40,145 bases of DNA. Origin: Pseudomonadota bacterium (GTDB taxonomy: Bacteria > Desulfobacterota > Anaeroferrophillalia > Anaeroferrophillales > Tharpellaceae). The position numbers and the translations under genes are program-made. The notes under the pieces are model-generated. The model searched no databases. It was not told the origin of the DNA and saw only the letters and a list, made by a program, of their open reading frames with translations. The stretch spans positions 1 to 40,145 of the forward strand of contig DAOWHJ010000154.1 in assembly GCA_030641485.1 (NCBI GenBank). The letters run 5' to 3'. Below are positions 25,513-34,127 of this stretch, in pieces. Positions within the stretch are counted from its first letter, which is position 1. Every line of letters starts with the position of its first letter.

Positions 25513-25551
25513 AAAAAAGAGGGCCATTTTCAAGTCTGAAAATGGCCCTCT
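25513..25551 (-). terminator. Intrinsic terminator of the porin-cytochrome operon
   Basis: On the minus strand, AGAGGGCCATTTTCA pairs perfectly over 15 bp with TGAAAATGGCCCTCT around a 4-base loop, followed at once by a T-run (25517-25513). It lies 47 bases after the stop of the large cytochrome and before umuD, so it separates the two transcripts. Confidence 0.9.
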
Positions 25552-25597
25552 CTGCGAGCAACTATACCCGCGTTAGTTTTTGTTGTTACCAGTAGTG

Positions 25598-28500
25598 CTA
25601 TTTCATGAATGCACCCCAAAGATCGTAAAGGAGCTGGTTACCGCCACCAGCACCGGGCTCAACCGCAACATATTCACCAGGTTCATAGACTTTGACCAGT
25701 ACATAAGCACTCTGGTGGCCGACAATAACAGCATCATGGGCTCGGGTGTAGAATGTATCGTGCTCTCCCAGCTTCCAGATTTCCGGCTCGGCACCAGTGT
25801 AGGGCAGGCGAATAATCGCTGCCGGGACCGGCTCTGTCGCATGAGCGTCATCGGAGCTATGGCCTGAATTGAGTTCGTAACGCAATACGAAAGCCTTGGC
25901 GAACCCACGACCGCTAAGATAGACATCTTCCTGGCCGCCGACGGTGAAGCCAAGAGCTGCCAGTTTATGAATTTTAAGTTCTTGCGGGATGTAAAAATGA
26001 CTCTTATCCATCCATGGGCCATTAACTACCTGTCTGGCGTATTCTCTTTCCTGCTCTTCCAGGGTTAACAATGCCGGGTCAACTCCGAAAATAGAGTCAC
26101 CTTTAACCGTGCCCTCAGAGGTCAGTGAGAAAAGGGCTTCTGCGTGATGGAGGCTCAATTTGAGAATGTCTTTCTCGCGGGCACCAAGGATACGCATGCC
26201 GTTAGCTTCAATTACATCAATATAATCAACCTCACCGTCAACAATAAAGAGACCATCCGGATTAGCCGGAACCATACCGTGTGCAGGGTCGTAACGCATC
26301 GCCCGGTTTTCATCTCTAAACCAAGGCGGAGCCCAAGGAACAAATGAGATGATCCGGTCAGTAACCCGAAGGGCACCGGCACTGTTGGCGACACTGCCAT
26401 GACAGTCGTTACATGACTTGGACCCTAGAGCTTCCTCTTTGGGTTTGATTCCATGGCTGCCAGAGAAGTAGTGAGCTGCAATGAAAAGGACTGGGTTCGG
26501 GTTGGTGCCTCCCTGTGCAATAATTACCTTCTTAAGAGATTCCTGCATGGCCTTGACATCTTCATCCCACCAGATGTCTGGAAACATATCGCCGGTGTGG
26601 TCAAAGAGGACGTAGCCGCTATCCTTCAGGATAACGCGGCCGACGTAAGGGTTCTGGGCCCAAGTCGGATCGTTTGCCGGGATCATAGCCATCTCCATGG
26701 GAGAGACCATGCCGAGTTTGGTAGGTTTCTTGTACTCTTTTATTGTGGCGTTGAGCTCTTTGAGGTAGATAATCCGCGCCCCAGCATAAGGCATTTCACT
26801 CATGTCGGCATCTTCTTGCGGGTTAGTGTCGACCCAGGTCATAACCGTAATCGGATTGCCTGGGACGATTTGTGGATAACCATTGAGACCGTTAGCATAA
26901 TAGAGTGGTGGGATTACTTCATTATCGGTCAGCTCAGTATACTCGAGTGGAATACCCATCGACTTCATGCCTTCGTAGCTGGCCTGGAGGAAGTATTTCC
27001 AGAAGTCAAATTTAAAGTTGGTCGGCATCCCGTTAACTAACTGACCCGGGTCAGACTCACCGTCCATAAAGAAATAATCAACCATTTGCGACTGAATGTC
27101 CATCGATTCCTGACCTTTACCGTCAGCATCAATGTGGTTCGCTACCATATTGAAGTGGGGAATCCCATAACCCGGTGAACAGGAGTAGACCGGTGAAATC
27201 GCGTAGGCTGGTGATGGGAATGCCATAACCGAATTGTCACCGCCTGGGAGGATGTTGTACCCCATCAGGTTGTCAAAGTTAGCATAGTAACCTAGGGTGT
27301 CATCAAAACAGCGGAAATTCCAGGTTTTCCGTTTTGGCGCATGACAGGTTTGGCAGGCAATCTCAGACAAGTGGCGCCCGGTGTTCTCGCCAAAAACTTC
27401 TTCATGCCGGACGGACGGGTTGTTGCCGTGACCCTCGCCACCCATGTGGCAACCTTCACAACTCTTGACTCGCGGGTTGGCATCAAGGTCGTTACGTACC
27501 ATATGGGCGGTATCAACTCCTTTTAGGAAGTTATGTTTATCTTCAACTGTGCCATTTTCACGTAGATGACAACTTCCGCAACCCATCCATTTACCCGACA
27601 TATGGACATCGTATCCACGGTCTTCAGTGTCGTTAGTGAAATTGACGTAGTGGCCATTTTTTACATAGTCAGCTGAAAAACCAAGGTTGTATTTTCTTGA
27701 ACTGGTCCATTCGCTGTTGCCGTGATCTTTAGTCATAACATGGCATTCACCGCAGACTTTAACCCACTTCCAGCTTTCACGATCATCCTGGCCGCCAAAC
27801 ATCTCGGTCATCGGCAGGGCTCCATCTTCACCGATGTCACCAAGATTGTAGAAGACCTTAGGCGTCCAGGTGTCACCATCGCGATCAATCCGTAAATATG
27901 TAACCGGGGCTCCGTCATGGTTGAAATCAAGACCCATGAGTTCGCCTGAAGGCATGTAGTTAAAAAAACCGGGCAGGTAGTCATGCATGACCGGATTGAT
28001 TTCCCCCTCCGGAATTTTTCCTTCCTGGAGATCCTGAATTACTAATGCCAGGTCAAGCTGACCGGTCTCCGGACTGATATAGCGGTAGTCACCCTGCATA
28101 ATCAGACCCATGGCATACATGGTCGCACTTAGTTCGGTACCGTTTTTACCAACGTACGGAATCCCTTCACCTTCAATCAGGCCGGAACGGATATAGTCAC
28201 GGGTAGAAGCATGAAAGCTATCCCAGTTAGTGTAGAATTTGCCTGGCTCATAAGCTCTTAATGCATACGGAATCGGTAACATCATATCGTTTTCAAACTG
28301 GATTTTGTAAGCAAAGATGAAGTCGTTGAAGAAGAGACCCATCAACATATTCATATCGGCATCGGGCGGTAGAAGACCCTTATCCTTCATGTACTGTAAA
28401 AAACCTTGAAAAAGTTGACCGATGGCCGCCTGAGCTGCACCGAGGCGACCCATTTCGTCCATAACTCCATTCGGGTTAGCGCAGTACTCCTCACGCAGCA

Positions 28501-29623
28501 TACCGGTTTTTGCATCCCAGATTTTGGCGATGTTGGGGCCGTAGAGCGCGAAAGGAAGATTGATGCCGTTGGCTTCGATCTGCTTTAAGCCATCAACCCA
28601 CATCTGCATCATTTCACCAACAATCTCTTTCGGTAGTTGAGCTAAAGCCATCATCGGAGTTGGGCGACCCATACGTTGGAGGCCGTCACTATAGTAGAGA
28701 GTAGTGCTGTTCTTCAGGCCAATCTGGGTTGGCATCCCAAAAGAGATCTTCTGGACCTTGAAGTTTTCGTCACGTTCAGCAAACATTAGCATCCGGGGAC
28801 GGTAGGTCTTGACCTTCAGACCATCAGCAGCCCGGTAACCGTAGGGGCTTTCCGGGTCGATATGACACATCAAGCAGTCGGCTTCCACAGTTCCCGATTT
28901 TGACCAATCATGCTTTTTCGGTGCACCGAGGTTCTTCATGGTCTCTTCGATGGTTTCTGCACCGTAAATTGCCATGGTGATGTCGTTAACACTGTAGTTG
29001 TAGAAATCACGGTCGTAGCTGTGCTCTTCCACCAGGCTTGGATCACCGAACTGGGTAAGAGTTCCATCCTCACCGAAAATTCCCTCGACCGGACCGCCAC
29101 CAGGATGGCACGATTGGCAGCTCTCAATATGTTCAGCGGTGCCCATATCGAAGAAGTAGGGTTTATCTTCTGAGGTGAAGGGTTGACGGTAATCACCACG
29201 CTCTTTTTTTGCCGCCACCTGGCGGTAAGAGGGGGGTCACCACGCACCGAATTGCCCCGGACTTAAGAGATGTCCGTAGGCATTGGCAAGGTATTTGTAA
29301 AGCGGGTTATCATCCATGTTTTCACTGACCCAGGTATCACTGATTCCTTGGCCGTCAACATTAGCACCTTCACGAAAGTGGTAGGCTTTGGTGACTGCAT
29401 GGTAGTCATGGCATTTGCCACAAGTCTGTTTCGGGCTGTAGGGCGGGCCCGCCTTGTAGATCGAGCCGCCTTCAGCGGTGACAATTTCGCTATCATCAAG
29501 TTGATCAATAATCCGGTTGCCCTGACCGTCATACAGGGTTACCGGGGGATGGGCCGCCGCCGCGAGCATTGGTACCAATGCCAGCAGGAGTGCTCCAAAA
29601 ATCATGGGTAAAAACTTCTTCAT
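25598..29623 (-). CDS. Very large 8-haem c-type cytochrome, probable selenoprotein (in-frame UGA = Sec129)
   Basis: The track shows two ORFs (29623-29237 and 29218-25598), but they are in the same frame, separated only by TGA plus six sense codons (PPSYRQ). Read through, they give 1341 aa. Residues 1-24 are a Sec signal peptide (MKKFLPMIFGALLLALVPMLAAAA) with no lipobox. There are eight CxxCH haem sites: one before the UGA (CGKCH, ~68) and seven after (CQSCH, CLMCH, CGECH, CGSCH, CEGCH, CQTCH, CNDCH). The downstream ORF alone has a GTG with no spaced ribosome-binding site and no export signal, so it could not mature as a c-type cytochrome. GGAGGT precedes the true ATG by 6 bases. A SECIS-like hairpin follows the UGA. 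It is third in an operon after a porin and a 12-haem lipoprotein, so it is probably the outer-surface electron carrier of the conduit. A nonsense mutation is the alternative. Confidence 0.8.
29201..29239 (-). promoter_or_regulatory. SECIS-like hairpin directly after the in-frame UGA
   Basis: In the mRNA, UGA (29239-29237) is followed by 11 bases. Then CCGCC - AGGU - GGCGG forms a 5-bp GC stem with an AGGU loop, and CUCUU/AAGAG forms a lower stem around a small bulge. The 11-base spacing and the loop starting AGGU match the minimal E. coli fdhF SECIS as I know it. The element lies wholly within coding sequence, as bacterial SECIS elements do. Confidence 0.75.
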
Positions 29624-29700
29624 TTAACTACCTCCAAAGGTTTTATTAGTAATACATGCAAATATATGGTTAAATATTTTAGGTTTTAAAGTGGATTAGT

Positions 29701-30603
29701 CTACTGCTTGCGCAGCACGATGCCCTTATGACACTTCATGCACTCACCGGTTTCATGGCAAACATTACAGCTCCGGAAGTTACGGTGGGCCGCTTCAGCA
29801 TGTCCGTTTTCACGCTGGTATGACATCCAGTCGCCGCGCTTGTGCGAGACCGGTTTCTGGTGTTTGTGGCAATCGGTGCAGTAGCCAGCAACATGACATG
29901 TAGCACAAACCCGGCGATCATGAGTGGCTTCAACCCCATGGCCTGAGGTCTTCCAGCCAAAGTTGTGGTCTTTTGGTTTCTCGGTCTGATGACATTTTTC
30001 GCAGAAAGCCTGGCGGTTGGAATGACAGCAGTAACAGGAGTCGGTAAGTTTGCTGGCAAAGCCATGCTTTGCATCCCAATCCTGGCTATGGTTTACCGGT
30101 GCTTTCTCAGCCCGGAGTTCTGTGTGGCAAGCCTCACAGTCGGTTGGGCCATCTTGGCTTTTGTGGCAGTTAAGGCAAAGGGCCATAGTTGGTCCTTTGT
30201 CGAAACCACGATCTTTATTAATGGCGTAGTGACATGATTCACAGTTGAGCTCAGTATGGGCTTCGTGGCTGAAAATCAGGTCGGCAAAGCCGATCGGTTT
30301 TGCCACACTCTTGATTTCGTAATCTTTGGCAGCGCTTTCGGGGGTATGGCAGAGTAGGCAGCCAGGTCCCGGTTCGTCAACATTGAAATCATGGCACTCT
30401 TGGCAAGTATCCATGGTTGCCGCTGTTCGGTTGCCGTCAGTATCAGTTTTGTGGCAGGTGTCACAACTGGCTTCCTGCTCGATGATATGGAAGCGGTGAC
30501 TAAACTTAAGACCCACTGATGATTTACAGGCTCCGAGAATCAGAGCTCCGAAAACTAAAGCCGCAAGTCCTATCCAGAGTAATCTTCTTTTTTGCTTGCA
30601 CAT
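29701..30603 (-). CDS. Dodecahaem c-type cytochrome lipoprotein
   Basis: This 300-aa protein has a signal peptide ending in the lipobox LGAC (MCKQKRRLLWIGLAALVFGA then LILGAC), so it should be lipid-anchored. I count twelve CxxCH haem sites: CDTCH, CQECH, CLLCH, CESCH, CLNCH, CEACH, CYCCH, CEKCH, CATCH, CTDCH, CNVCH, CMKCH. There are many further His residues for bis-His ligation (FSHRFH, FSHEAH). Size and haem density resemble the periplasmic MtrA/OmaB-type partner that inserts into an outer-membrane porin. It sits between the porin gene and the large cytochrome gene on the same strand, the expected order for a porin-cytochrome complex. Confidence 0.88.
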   Translation of the reverse strand: MCKQKRRLLWIGLAALVFGALILGACKSSVGLKFSHRFHIIEQEASCDTCHKTDTDGNRTAATMDTCQECHDFNVDEPGPGCLLCHTPESAAKDYEIKSVAKPIGFADLIFSHEAHTELNCESCHYAINKDRGFDKGPTMALCLNCHKSQDGPTDCEACHTELRAEKAPVNHSQDWDAKHGFASKLTDSCYCCHSNRQAFCEKCHQTEKPKDHNFGWKTSGHGVEATHDRRVCATCHVAGYCTDCHKHQKPVSHKRGDWMSYQRENGHAEAAHRNFRSCNVCHETGECMKCHKGIVLRKQ

Positions 30604-30669
30604 AAAAATGTCCGTTTTTATAGTAAGGTTGTTTTGATTGCTTTAAAACTAAAAGCCGATTGATTTTCG

Positions 30670-32067
30670 TTAGAAATCAAGGTCTAGAGTTACTGTTAGT
30701 GAATTGATGTGATCAACCCCGAGCTCATCTTCATAGAAGTCATCCTGAGCGTATTCGTAAGCCAGTTCTACCCGTGAATAGGCACAAATTTTGTAGGCGA
30801 CTGCAGCCCGGTAGCTCGTTGACGCTTCGTTTTCAAGCAGGCTGTTAACATCTTCACTTTTATGGTAGTAGCCTAAAGAAATCTCTAATGTCTGAAAGAG
30901 TTCCTGCTCAAGGTCGGCAAACCAGGAGGTCGATTCGCCTTCGTAGAATTTATCACGCTTTTCCCACCAATGGCTGTATCCAGCACTAAAGTGCGAACCA
31001 TGGATACCGAAACCCTCATGGAGGTCAAATCCAGCAGTAATTCGGTGGAAGTCAGTATTGTAAATGTTTTCATCGTCACTGTGTGAGAGGTTGCGGTTGC
31101 AGTAACGGCCAAAAACGGTGAGTCCGTGAACGAAGGGGATGGGCTGACTTACGCGGACATCGAATTGTAGGTAGCTCTCTTCCTGCATCAGGTAGAGACG
31201 GTTCATTTCTGAGCTTAAAGCTTCATCAAGAGTATAGCTGAAGTCGAAAAGAAAATCGGCCTCGGAAGCGATGTCGTAACGTCGATAGATGGAAAAATCA
31301 AGGACCGTTCCGGTTGCCGCAATCGTGGTTTCAACCCCACCGTCAATAAATCGAGTATGGTCATTAATGAAGGCGACCCGGCTGCGTAATTTCCAAGAAT
31401 CTGAAGGCTGCCAGTAGAGGGCAGTTTCCCAAGAGGTCTCTTCAAAAATTACCGCATTTAGATCAATTGCAAGGCCAGGTAAAGGGCGAATTCGTAAGTT
31501 GGCACCACCAATTCCGCTCGGCCCAAGGTCATCGTAATGTTGGGTGATGAGCCCGCCGAAGGCCTCAATCTCAAGCCCTAAAAGTTGCGGTAGGTCGTAG
31601 CGGGCCCAGAGTCCGTCAAATTGGATGTTTTCAGCCCCATAAGCATACTGGCGACCGGCTCTTACTGTGAGTGCGTCAGTAAAGAGGCCACTCTTTTCTA
31701 GGTAAGCGTAATAACATTCAAAATCCTGCCGATGGCTGCCACGGCTATCGGTGTAATCCTGAAAAATCGAGCCCGAGCGAGTGCCATCAAGATCTTTGGC
31801 GTAGGTCACCATAGTCGAGAAGCTTAAGCCCTTGTCCTGCCAAATAACGTCAGCAGAGAGGGTCTCGAAAAAATCTTGGTCACTATTTTCATCTGTAACC
31901 ATATAGTCTGCCGGACTGTCTGACCACTGCAGTCTATACTCTGTGGTGCTGCGTAACGAAGCCTCCGCACCGCCTAATTCCAGAGCTGAAACGGGGGGTG
32001 TCAACAGGCAACATCCGATTATCAGTCCGGCTACAATCCTAAGTTGCCGCCATTGTAATCCAGCCAT
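30670..32067 (-). CDS. Outer-membrane beta-barrel porin of a porin-cytochrome complex
   Basis: This 465-aa protein has a signal peptide (IVAGLIIGCCLLTPPVSA). Many alternating hydrophobic/aromatic strands separated by acidic loops follow (for example LTVRAGRQYAYG, FSAGYSHWW, LEISLGYYHKSE). The last strand ends in a C-terminal phenylalanine (TVTLDLDF), the usual signal for BAM-mediated assembly. It has no haem motif. As first gene of the operon followed by two multihaem cytochromes, it is best read as the MtrB/OmbB-like sheath that lets the cytochromes exchange electrons across the outer membrane. Sequence similarity to MtrB itself is not obvious by eye. AAGGA lies upstream of the ATG. Confidence 0.8.
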   Translation of the reverse strand: MAGLQWRQLRIVAGLIIGCCLLTPPVSALELGGAEASLRSTTEYRLQWSDSPADYMVTDENSDQDFFETLSADVIWQDKGLSFSTMVTYAKDLDGTRSGSIFQDYTDSRGSHRQDFECYYAYLEKSGLFTDALTVRAGRQYAYGAENIQFDGLWARYDLPQLLGLEIEAFGGLITQHYDDLGPSGIGGANLRIRPLPGLAIDLNAVIFEETSWETALYWQPSDSWKLRSRVAFINDHTRFIDGGVETTIAATGTVLDFSIYRRYDIASEADFLFDFSYTLDEALSSEMNRLYLMQEESYLQFDVRVSQPIPFVHGLTVFGRYCNRNLSHSDDENIYNTDFHRITAGFDLHEGFGIHGSHFSAGYSHWWEKRDKFYEGESTSWFADLEQELFQTLEISLGYYHKSEDVNSLLENEASTSYRAAVAYKICAYSRVELAYEYAQDDFYEDELGVDHINSLTVTLDLDF

Positions 32068-32166
32068 CTAAATAGTCCTTTTTGTTTTTGGTTTGCCAAG
32101 CACCAGTTTGGAGGTTGGCACTTGAATTCTCTTACGTTGACCACATTAGAGTTTGCTCATTGTCAT

Positions 32167-32205
32167 TTGACTCATTAACATACATTAACCCAGTGAATGA
32201 GTCAA
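32167..32205 (-). promoter_or_regulatory. Promoter plus inverted-repeat operator for the porin-cytochrome operon
   Basis: On the minus strand, TTGACT (32205-32200), a 17-base spacer and TATGTT (32182-32177) form a plausible sigma70 promoter about 110 bases before the porin ATG. The same stretch is bounded by a perfect 10-bp inverted repeat TTGACTCATT ... AATGAGTCAA, one arm on the -35 box and the other just past the -10 box. This is a good geometry for a dimeric regulator. Confidence 0.55.
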
Positions 32206-32264
32206 GCAAAAAAATGCACAAACATAAATTTTACGGAGCTCCTATCGCGAACAAAATTATCTCC

Positions 32265-32305
32265 ATGATACGAACCATAGGGCACCCTATAGAATGAGGT
32301 ATCAT
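32265..32305. other. Nested hairpin upstream of the porin promoter
   Basis: ATGATAC ... GTATCAT (7 bp) encloses ATAGG-GCAC-CCTAT (5 bp). It lies about 60 bases upstream of the -35 box, so it could be an activator site or a short hairpin. From 32306 to 32583 I see no gene, promoter or repeat that I can support. Confidence 0.35.
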
Positions 32306-32583
32306 TTTATAAGGCTGTGTAATTGTTAATTCTTTATACAAAATACAAAGCATGATTAAGATTTAATTGCTAAATTGTTTGTAAGGTCTTCATGGTTGTC
32401 TGGTGGAGATTAAACTCGTTTAGCCGGAGGTCAATTATGTGCGTCTTTTGACCCAAATCGGTGGGTCGTTTAGTTTGTGTTGGTGGCTTGCTGTGGGCTC
32501 AAAAGGTATGTTTGGGAACCAATTGAAGGGGTTGCAAGTTTACTGAAAGTCTTAAGTTTGATGCCTTCGTAAAAAAAATTACC

Positions 32584-32735
32584 GGATGGCTAGGTAAAAA
32601 TTTCGATACACATGCTGTGGTGGTTTTTCAGGTGCGAGAGACTATACATGTAATATGTCGAGTGCATGAAAAACCACCACAGCTGGCACCCCAAAGGCAC
32701 TTCCCATGGGCGTAGATCGGACTTTTTTAGCCATC
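32584..32735. repeat. MITE-like element with imperfect terminal inverted repeats
   Basis: The left end GGATGGCTAGGTAAAAA (32584) and the right end ATCGGACTTTTTTAGCCATC (32716-32735) are imperfect inverted repeats, bounding about 152 bases with no ORF. Inside is a second, perfect 17-bp inverted repeat, GCTGTGGTGGTTTTTCA (32614-32630) with TGAAAAACCACCACAGC (32667-32683). GCACCCCAAAGGCACTTCC (32686) is nearly repeated at 33611 in the copy within the Ycf46 operon. Confidence 0.65.
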
Positions 32736-32749
32736 AGGTTTGCGTAGGG

Positions 32750-32788
32750 CACAAAAAAGGGCACCTGCGATATTTGCAGATGCCCTTT
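32750..32788 (-). terminator. Terminator of the small membrane-protein gene
   Basis: AAAGGGCA-C-CTGC pairs with GCAG-A-TGCCCTTT (32756-32788), 12 bp with one internal mismatch and a 7-base loop. On the minus strand it runs straight into TTTTTT. It lies about 45 bases after the stop of the gene at 32833. Confidence 0.85.
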
Positions 32789-32832
32789 GTCAAGTAAACA
32801 TACTTAAAATGTCAGTTGGCTTGATTTTGGTC

Positions 32833-33216
32833 TCAGTTTTGACCAACTGCCAAAGGAATTATGATTGCAGGAGCATCACTAACCTGTTTTTCAAGCTCAT
32901 GTTGGAGTTGTGGTGCCGCCTCAGCATTGTCGGCCAGCTTCTTTTTACGGAAGTGGTCAACAGAACAAAGCACAATTGAGAGAATCACAAATCCACCCCA
33001 CATTACAATCAGGGGGAAGACCAAGATGTTGAGGGCTGGAATAAAGGCTGCCGGAATCGCCATTATTCCAAAAAACTTACCCATCACCAGACAAACAGCT
33101 CCAATCTTGGTGAGTACCGAAATTTGTTGGATAAGCTCCAGGAAATCTGCTGCGTCTGTGTCTGCAGTGTGTTGACTGTAGTTACGGCTGTAAGTTCTAG
33201 CCTGGCTGGGACTCAT
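32833..33216 (-). CDS. Small membrane protein of unknown function
   Basis: This protein of about 127 aa has two hydrophobic segments, IGAVCLVMGKFFGIMAIPAAFI and ILVFPLIVMWGGFVILSIVLC. They are flanked by a Ser/Tyr-rich N-terminus (SQARTYSRNYSQHTAD) and a charged C-terminal tail (HFRKKKLADNAEAAPQLQHELEKQ). I do not recognise the family. The track's GTG at 33231 is less likely than ATG 33216, which has GGAG 6 bases upstream. It follows the Ycf46 cluster on the same strand, but a weak terminator lies between, so membership in that system is doubtful. Confidence 0.65.
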   Translation of the reverse strand: MSPSQARTYSRNYSQHTADTDAADFLELIQQISVLTKIGAVCLVMGKFFGIMAIPAAFIPALNILVFPLIVMWGGFVILSIVLCSVDHFRKKKLADNAEAAPQLQHELEKQVSDAPAIIIPLAVGQN

Positions 33217-33342
33217 TCTCTTCTCCGTCACGCATGTGAATTATGGTGCTTAAGTGCGAACAGCTAATCGTCAAAAAAATATAAGCTATCTTCATAAAAC
33301 TAACCGATGGTGTGTTGATTGTCAAGTTTTTTTGCTCTGAAC

Positions 33343-33365
33343 AAAAAAGATCCAATTTCGATCTT
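33343..33365 (-). terminator. Weak terminator after the DUF2997 gene
   Basis: On the minus strand AAGATC - loop - GATCTT is followed by TTTT (down to 33343). The stem is only 6 bp. A TTGACA on the minus strand at 33325-33320 could start a separate transcript for the membrane-protein gene, although its -10 is poor. Confidence 0.4.
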
Positions 33366-33375
33366 GTGAAATTTG

Positions 33376-33573
33376 TCAAGAACCAGGGAGTTTTTCTTCC
33401 TGTTTGAGCTCATTAGCTAGGTAGTATTCACTAGTTAAAGTACGCTCTACAATTTCATTGCCAAGCAGGCGTTCGAGGGCTTTAGTTGCCTCTTTGCATT
33501 TACCTCCTTCAAACCCAGCTAGATCAAGGTCAACCGTACCATCTGCACCAATTGTAATGTTGATTTTTTCCAT
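33376..33573 (-). CDS. DUF2997 family protein (partner of Ycf35/Ycf46)
   Basis: This 65-aa acidic protein reads MEKINITIGADGTVDLDLAGFEG, then KCKEATKALERLLG and a YY near the end. That is the DUF2997 pattern: a short beta-hairpin, a G-x-x-C-x-x-x-T motif and a helix. In cyanobacteria small DUF2997 genes are found beside ycf35-like genes. Its biochemical role is unknown; its size suggests an adaptor or a protein substrate of the neighbouring AAA+ protein. A repeat element lies between it and the DUF1257 gene. Confidence 0.8.
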   Translation of the reverse strand: MEKINITIGADGTVDLDLAGFEGGKCKEATKALERLLGNEIVERTLTSEYYLANELKQEEKLPGS

Positions 33574-33601
33574 TCTAATTTCACCCTCTAAATTTATTGT
33601 T

Positions 33602-33670
33602 GATGGATTCGCACCCCAAGGGCACTTCCTCTGGGCGTAAAAAGTACCGGACTTATTTACTTAGTCATCA
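33602..33670. repeat. Repeat copy inserted between the DUF1257 and DUF2997 genes
   Basis: GCACCCCAAGGGCACTTCC (33611) followed by CGGACTTATTTACTTAGTCA (33648) repeats, with few changes, the right half of the element at 32584-32735. The left end is reduced to GATGGATTC. It fills most of the 106-base gap inside the operon. Confidence 0.65.
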
Positions 33671-33679
33671 TTAGTTAGG

Positions 33680-34057
33680 TTAGGACTCCCGACTCAAAGT
33701 CATGCTTATAGTGCCCGCTTCATTTTCTTCGTTGGTTAGGAGGAAGCCCTGTTGAGCTAAAGTGTCCTTAACCACGTTGTAGGCATAGCGTTGATTTAAG
33801 GTGTCCATGAAAGTAGTTTGGTCAACGTCCTGAATCGAGTCCCAGTCAGCGACGACATCGTAGGTTTCTCCGTTAAAACGGAAACCGATGTCACAACCAC
33901 TTTTTGTCGGGATAATGAGGTCAGCTTTCTCTTTTTTCCAGAGCCAGCCCTTGGCTTTGAGTTTTCCCTCCTGATATTCTAGTTCCATGTCGCTGATCGC
34001 CTTTTTTAAAAAAACTTTGTCAGCAATTTTACTTTTAATCTTGGTGAAGTGTGACAT
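33680..34057 (-). CDS. DUF1257 / Ycf35-like protein
   Basis: This 125-aa protein begins MSHFTKIKSKIADKVFLKKAI, the hallmark start of the Ycf35/DUF1257 family. DIGFRFNGETYDVVADWDSI follows, then QRYAYNVVKDTLAQQGFLL near the C-terminus. It is known from cyanobacteria, red-algal plastids and scattered bacteria, with no settled function. It is cytoplasmic. GGAGAG lies about 6 bases before the ATG. The AAA+ gene ends 70 bases upstream, and the two families are commonly neighbours, which suggests a direct partnership. Confidence 0.88.
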   Translation of the reverse strand: MSHFTKIKSKIADKVFLKKAISDMELEYQEGKLKAKGWLWKKEKADLIIPTKSGCDIGFRFNGETYDVVADWDSIQDVDQTTFMDTLNQRYAYNVVKDTLAQQGFLLTNEENEAGTISMTLSRES

Positions 34058-34127
34058 GACATCTCTCCGAATTATTAATGTTAGTCAAACTGTGGGGTTA
34101 TACCTGATATGGAATCAGGCCAACCAG

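Noticed and set aside
26453-27040. 195-aa plus-strand ORF inside the cytochrome gene
   Set aside because: It is antisense to a continuous multihaem coding frame with conserved CxxCH motifs and has no family signature.
29216-29218. GTG as the start of an independent 1206-aa cytochrome gene
   Set aside because: It has no spaced ribosome-binding site and no signal peptide, and it is in frame with the upstream signal-bearing ORF across one TGA, so read-through as one gene is better.
29216-29239. Frameshift or assembly error splitting the cytochrome
   Set aside because: The two parts are in the same frame, so no frameshift is needed; a simple nonsense mutation remains possible but does not explain the well-placed hairpin.
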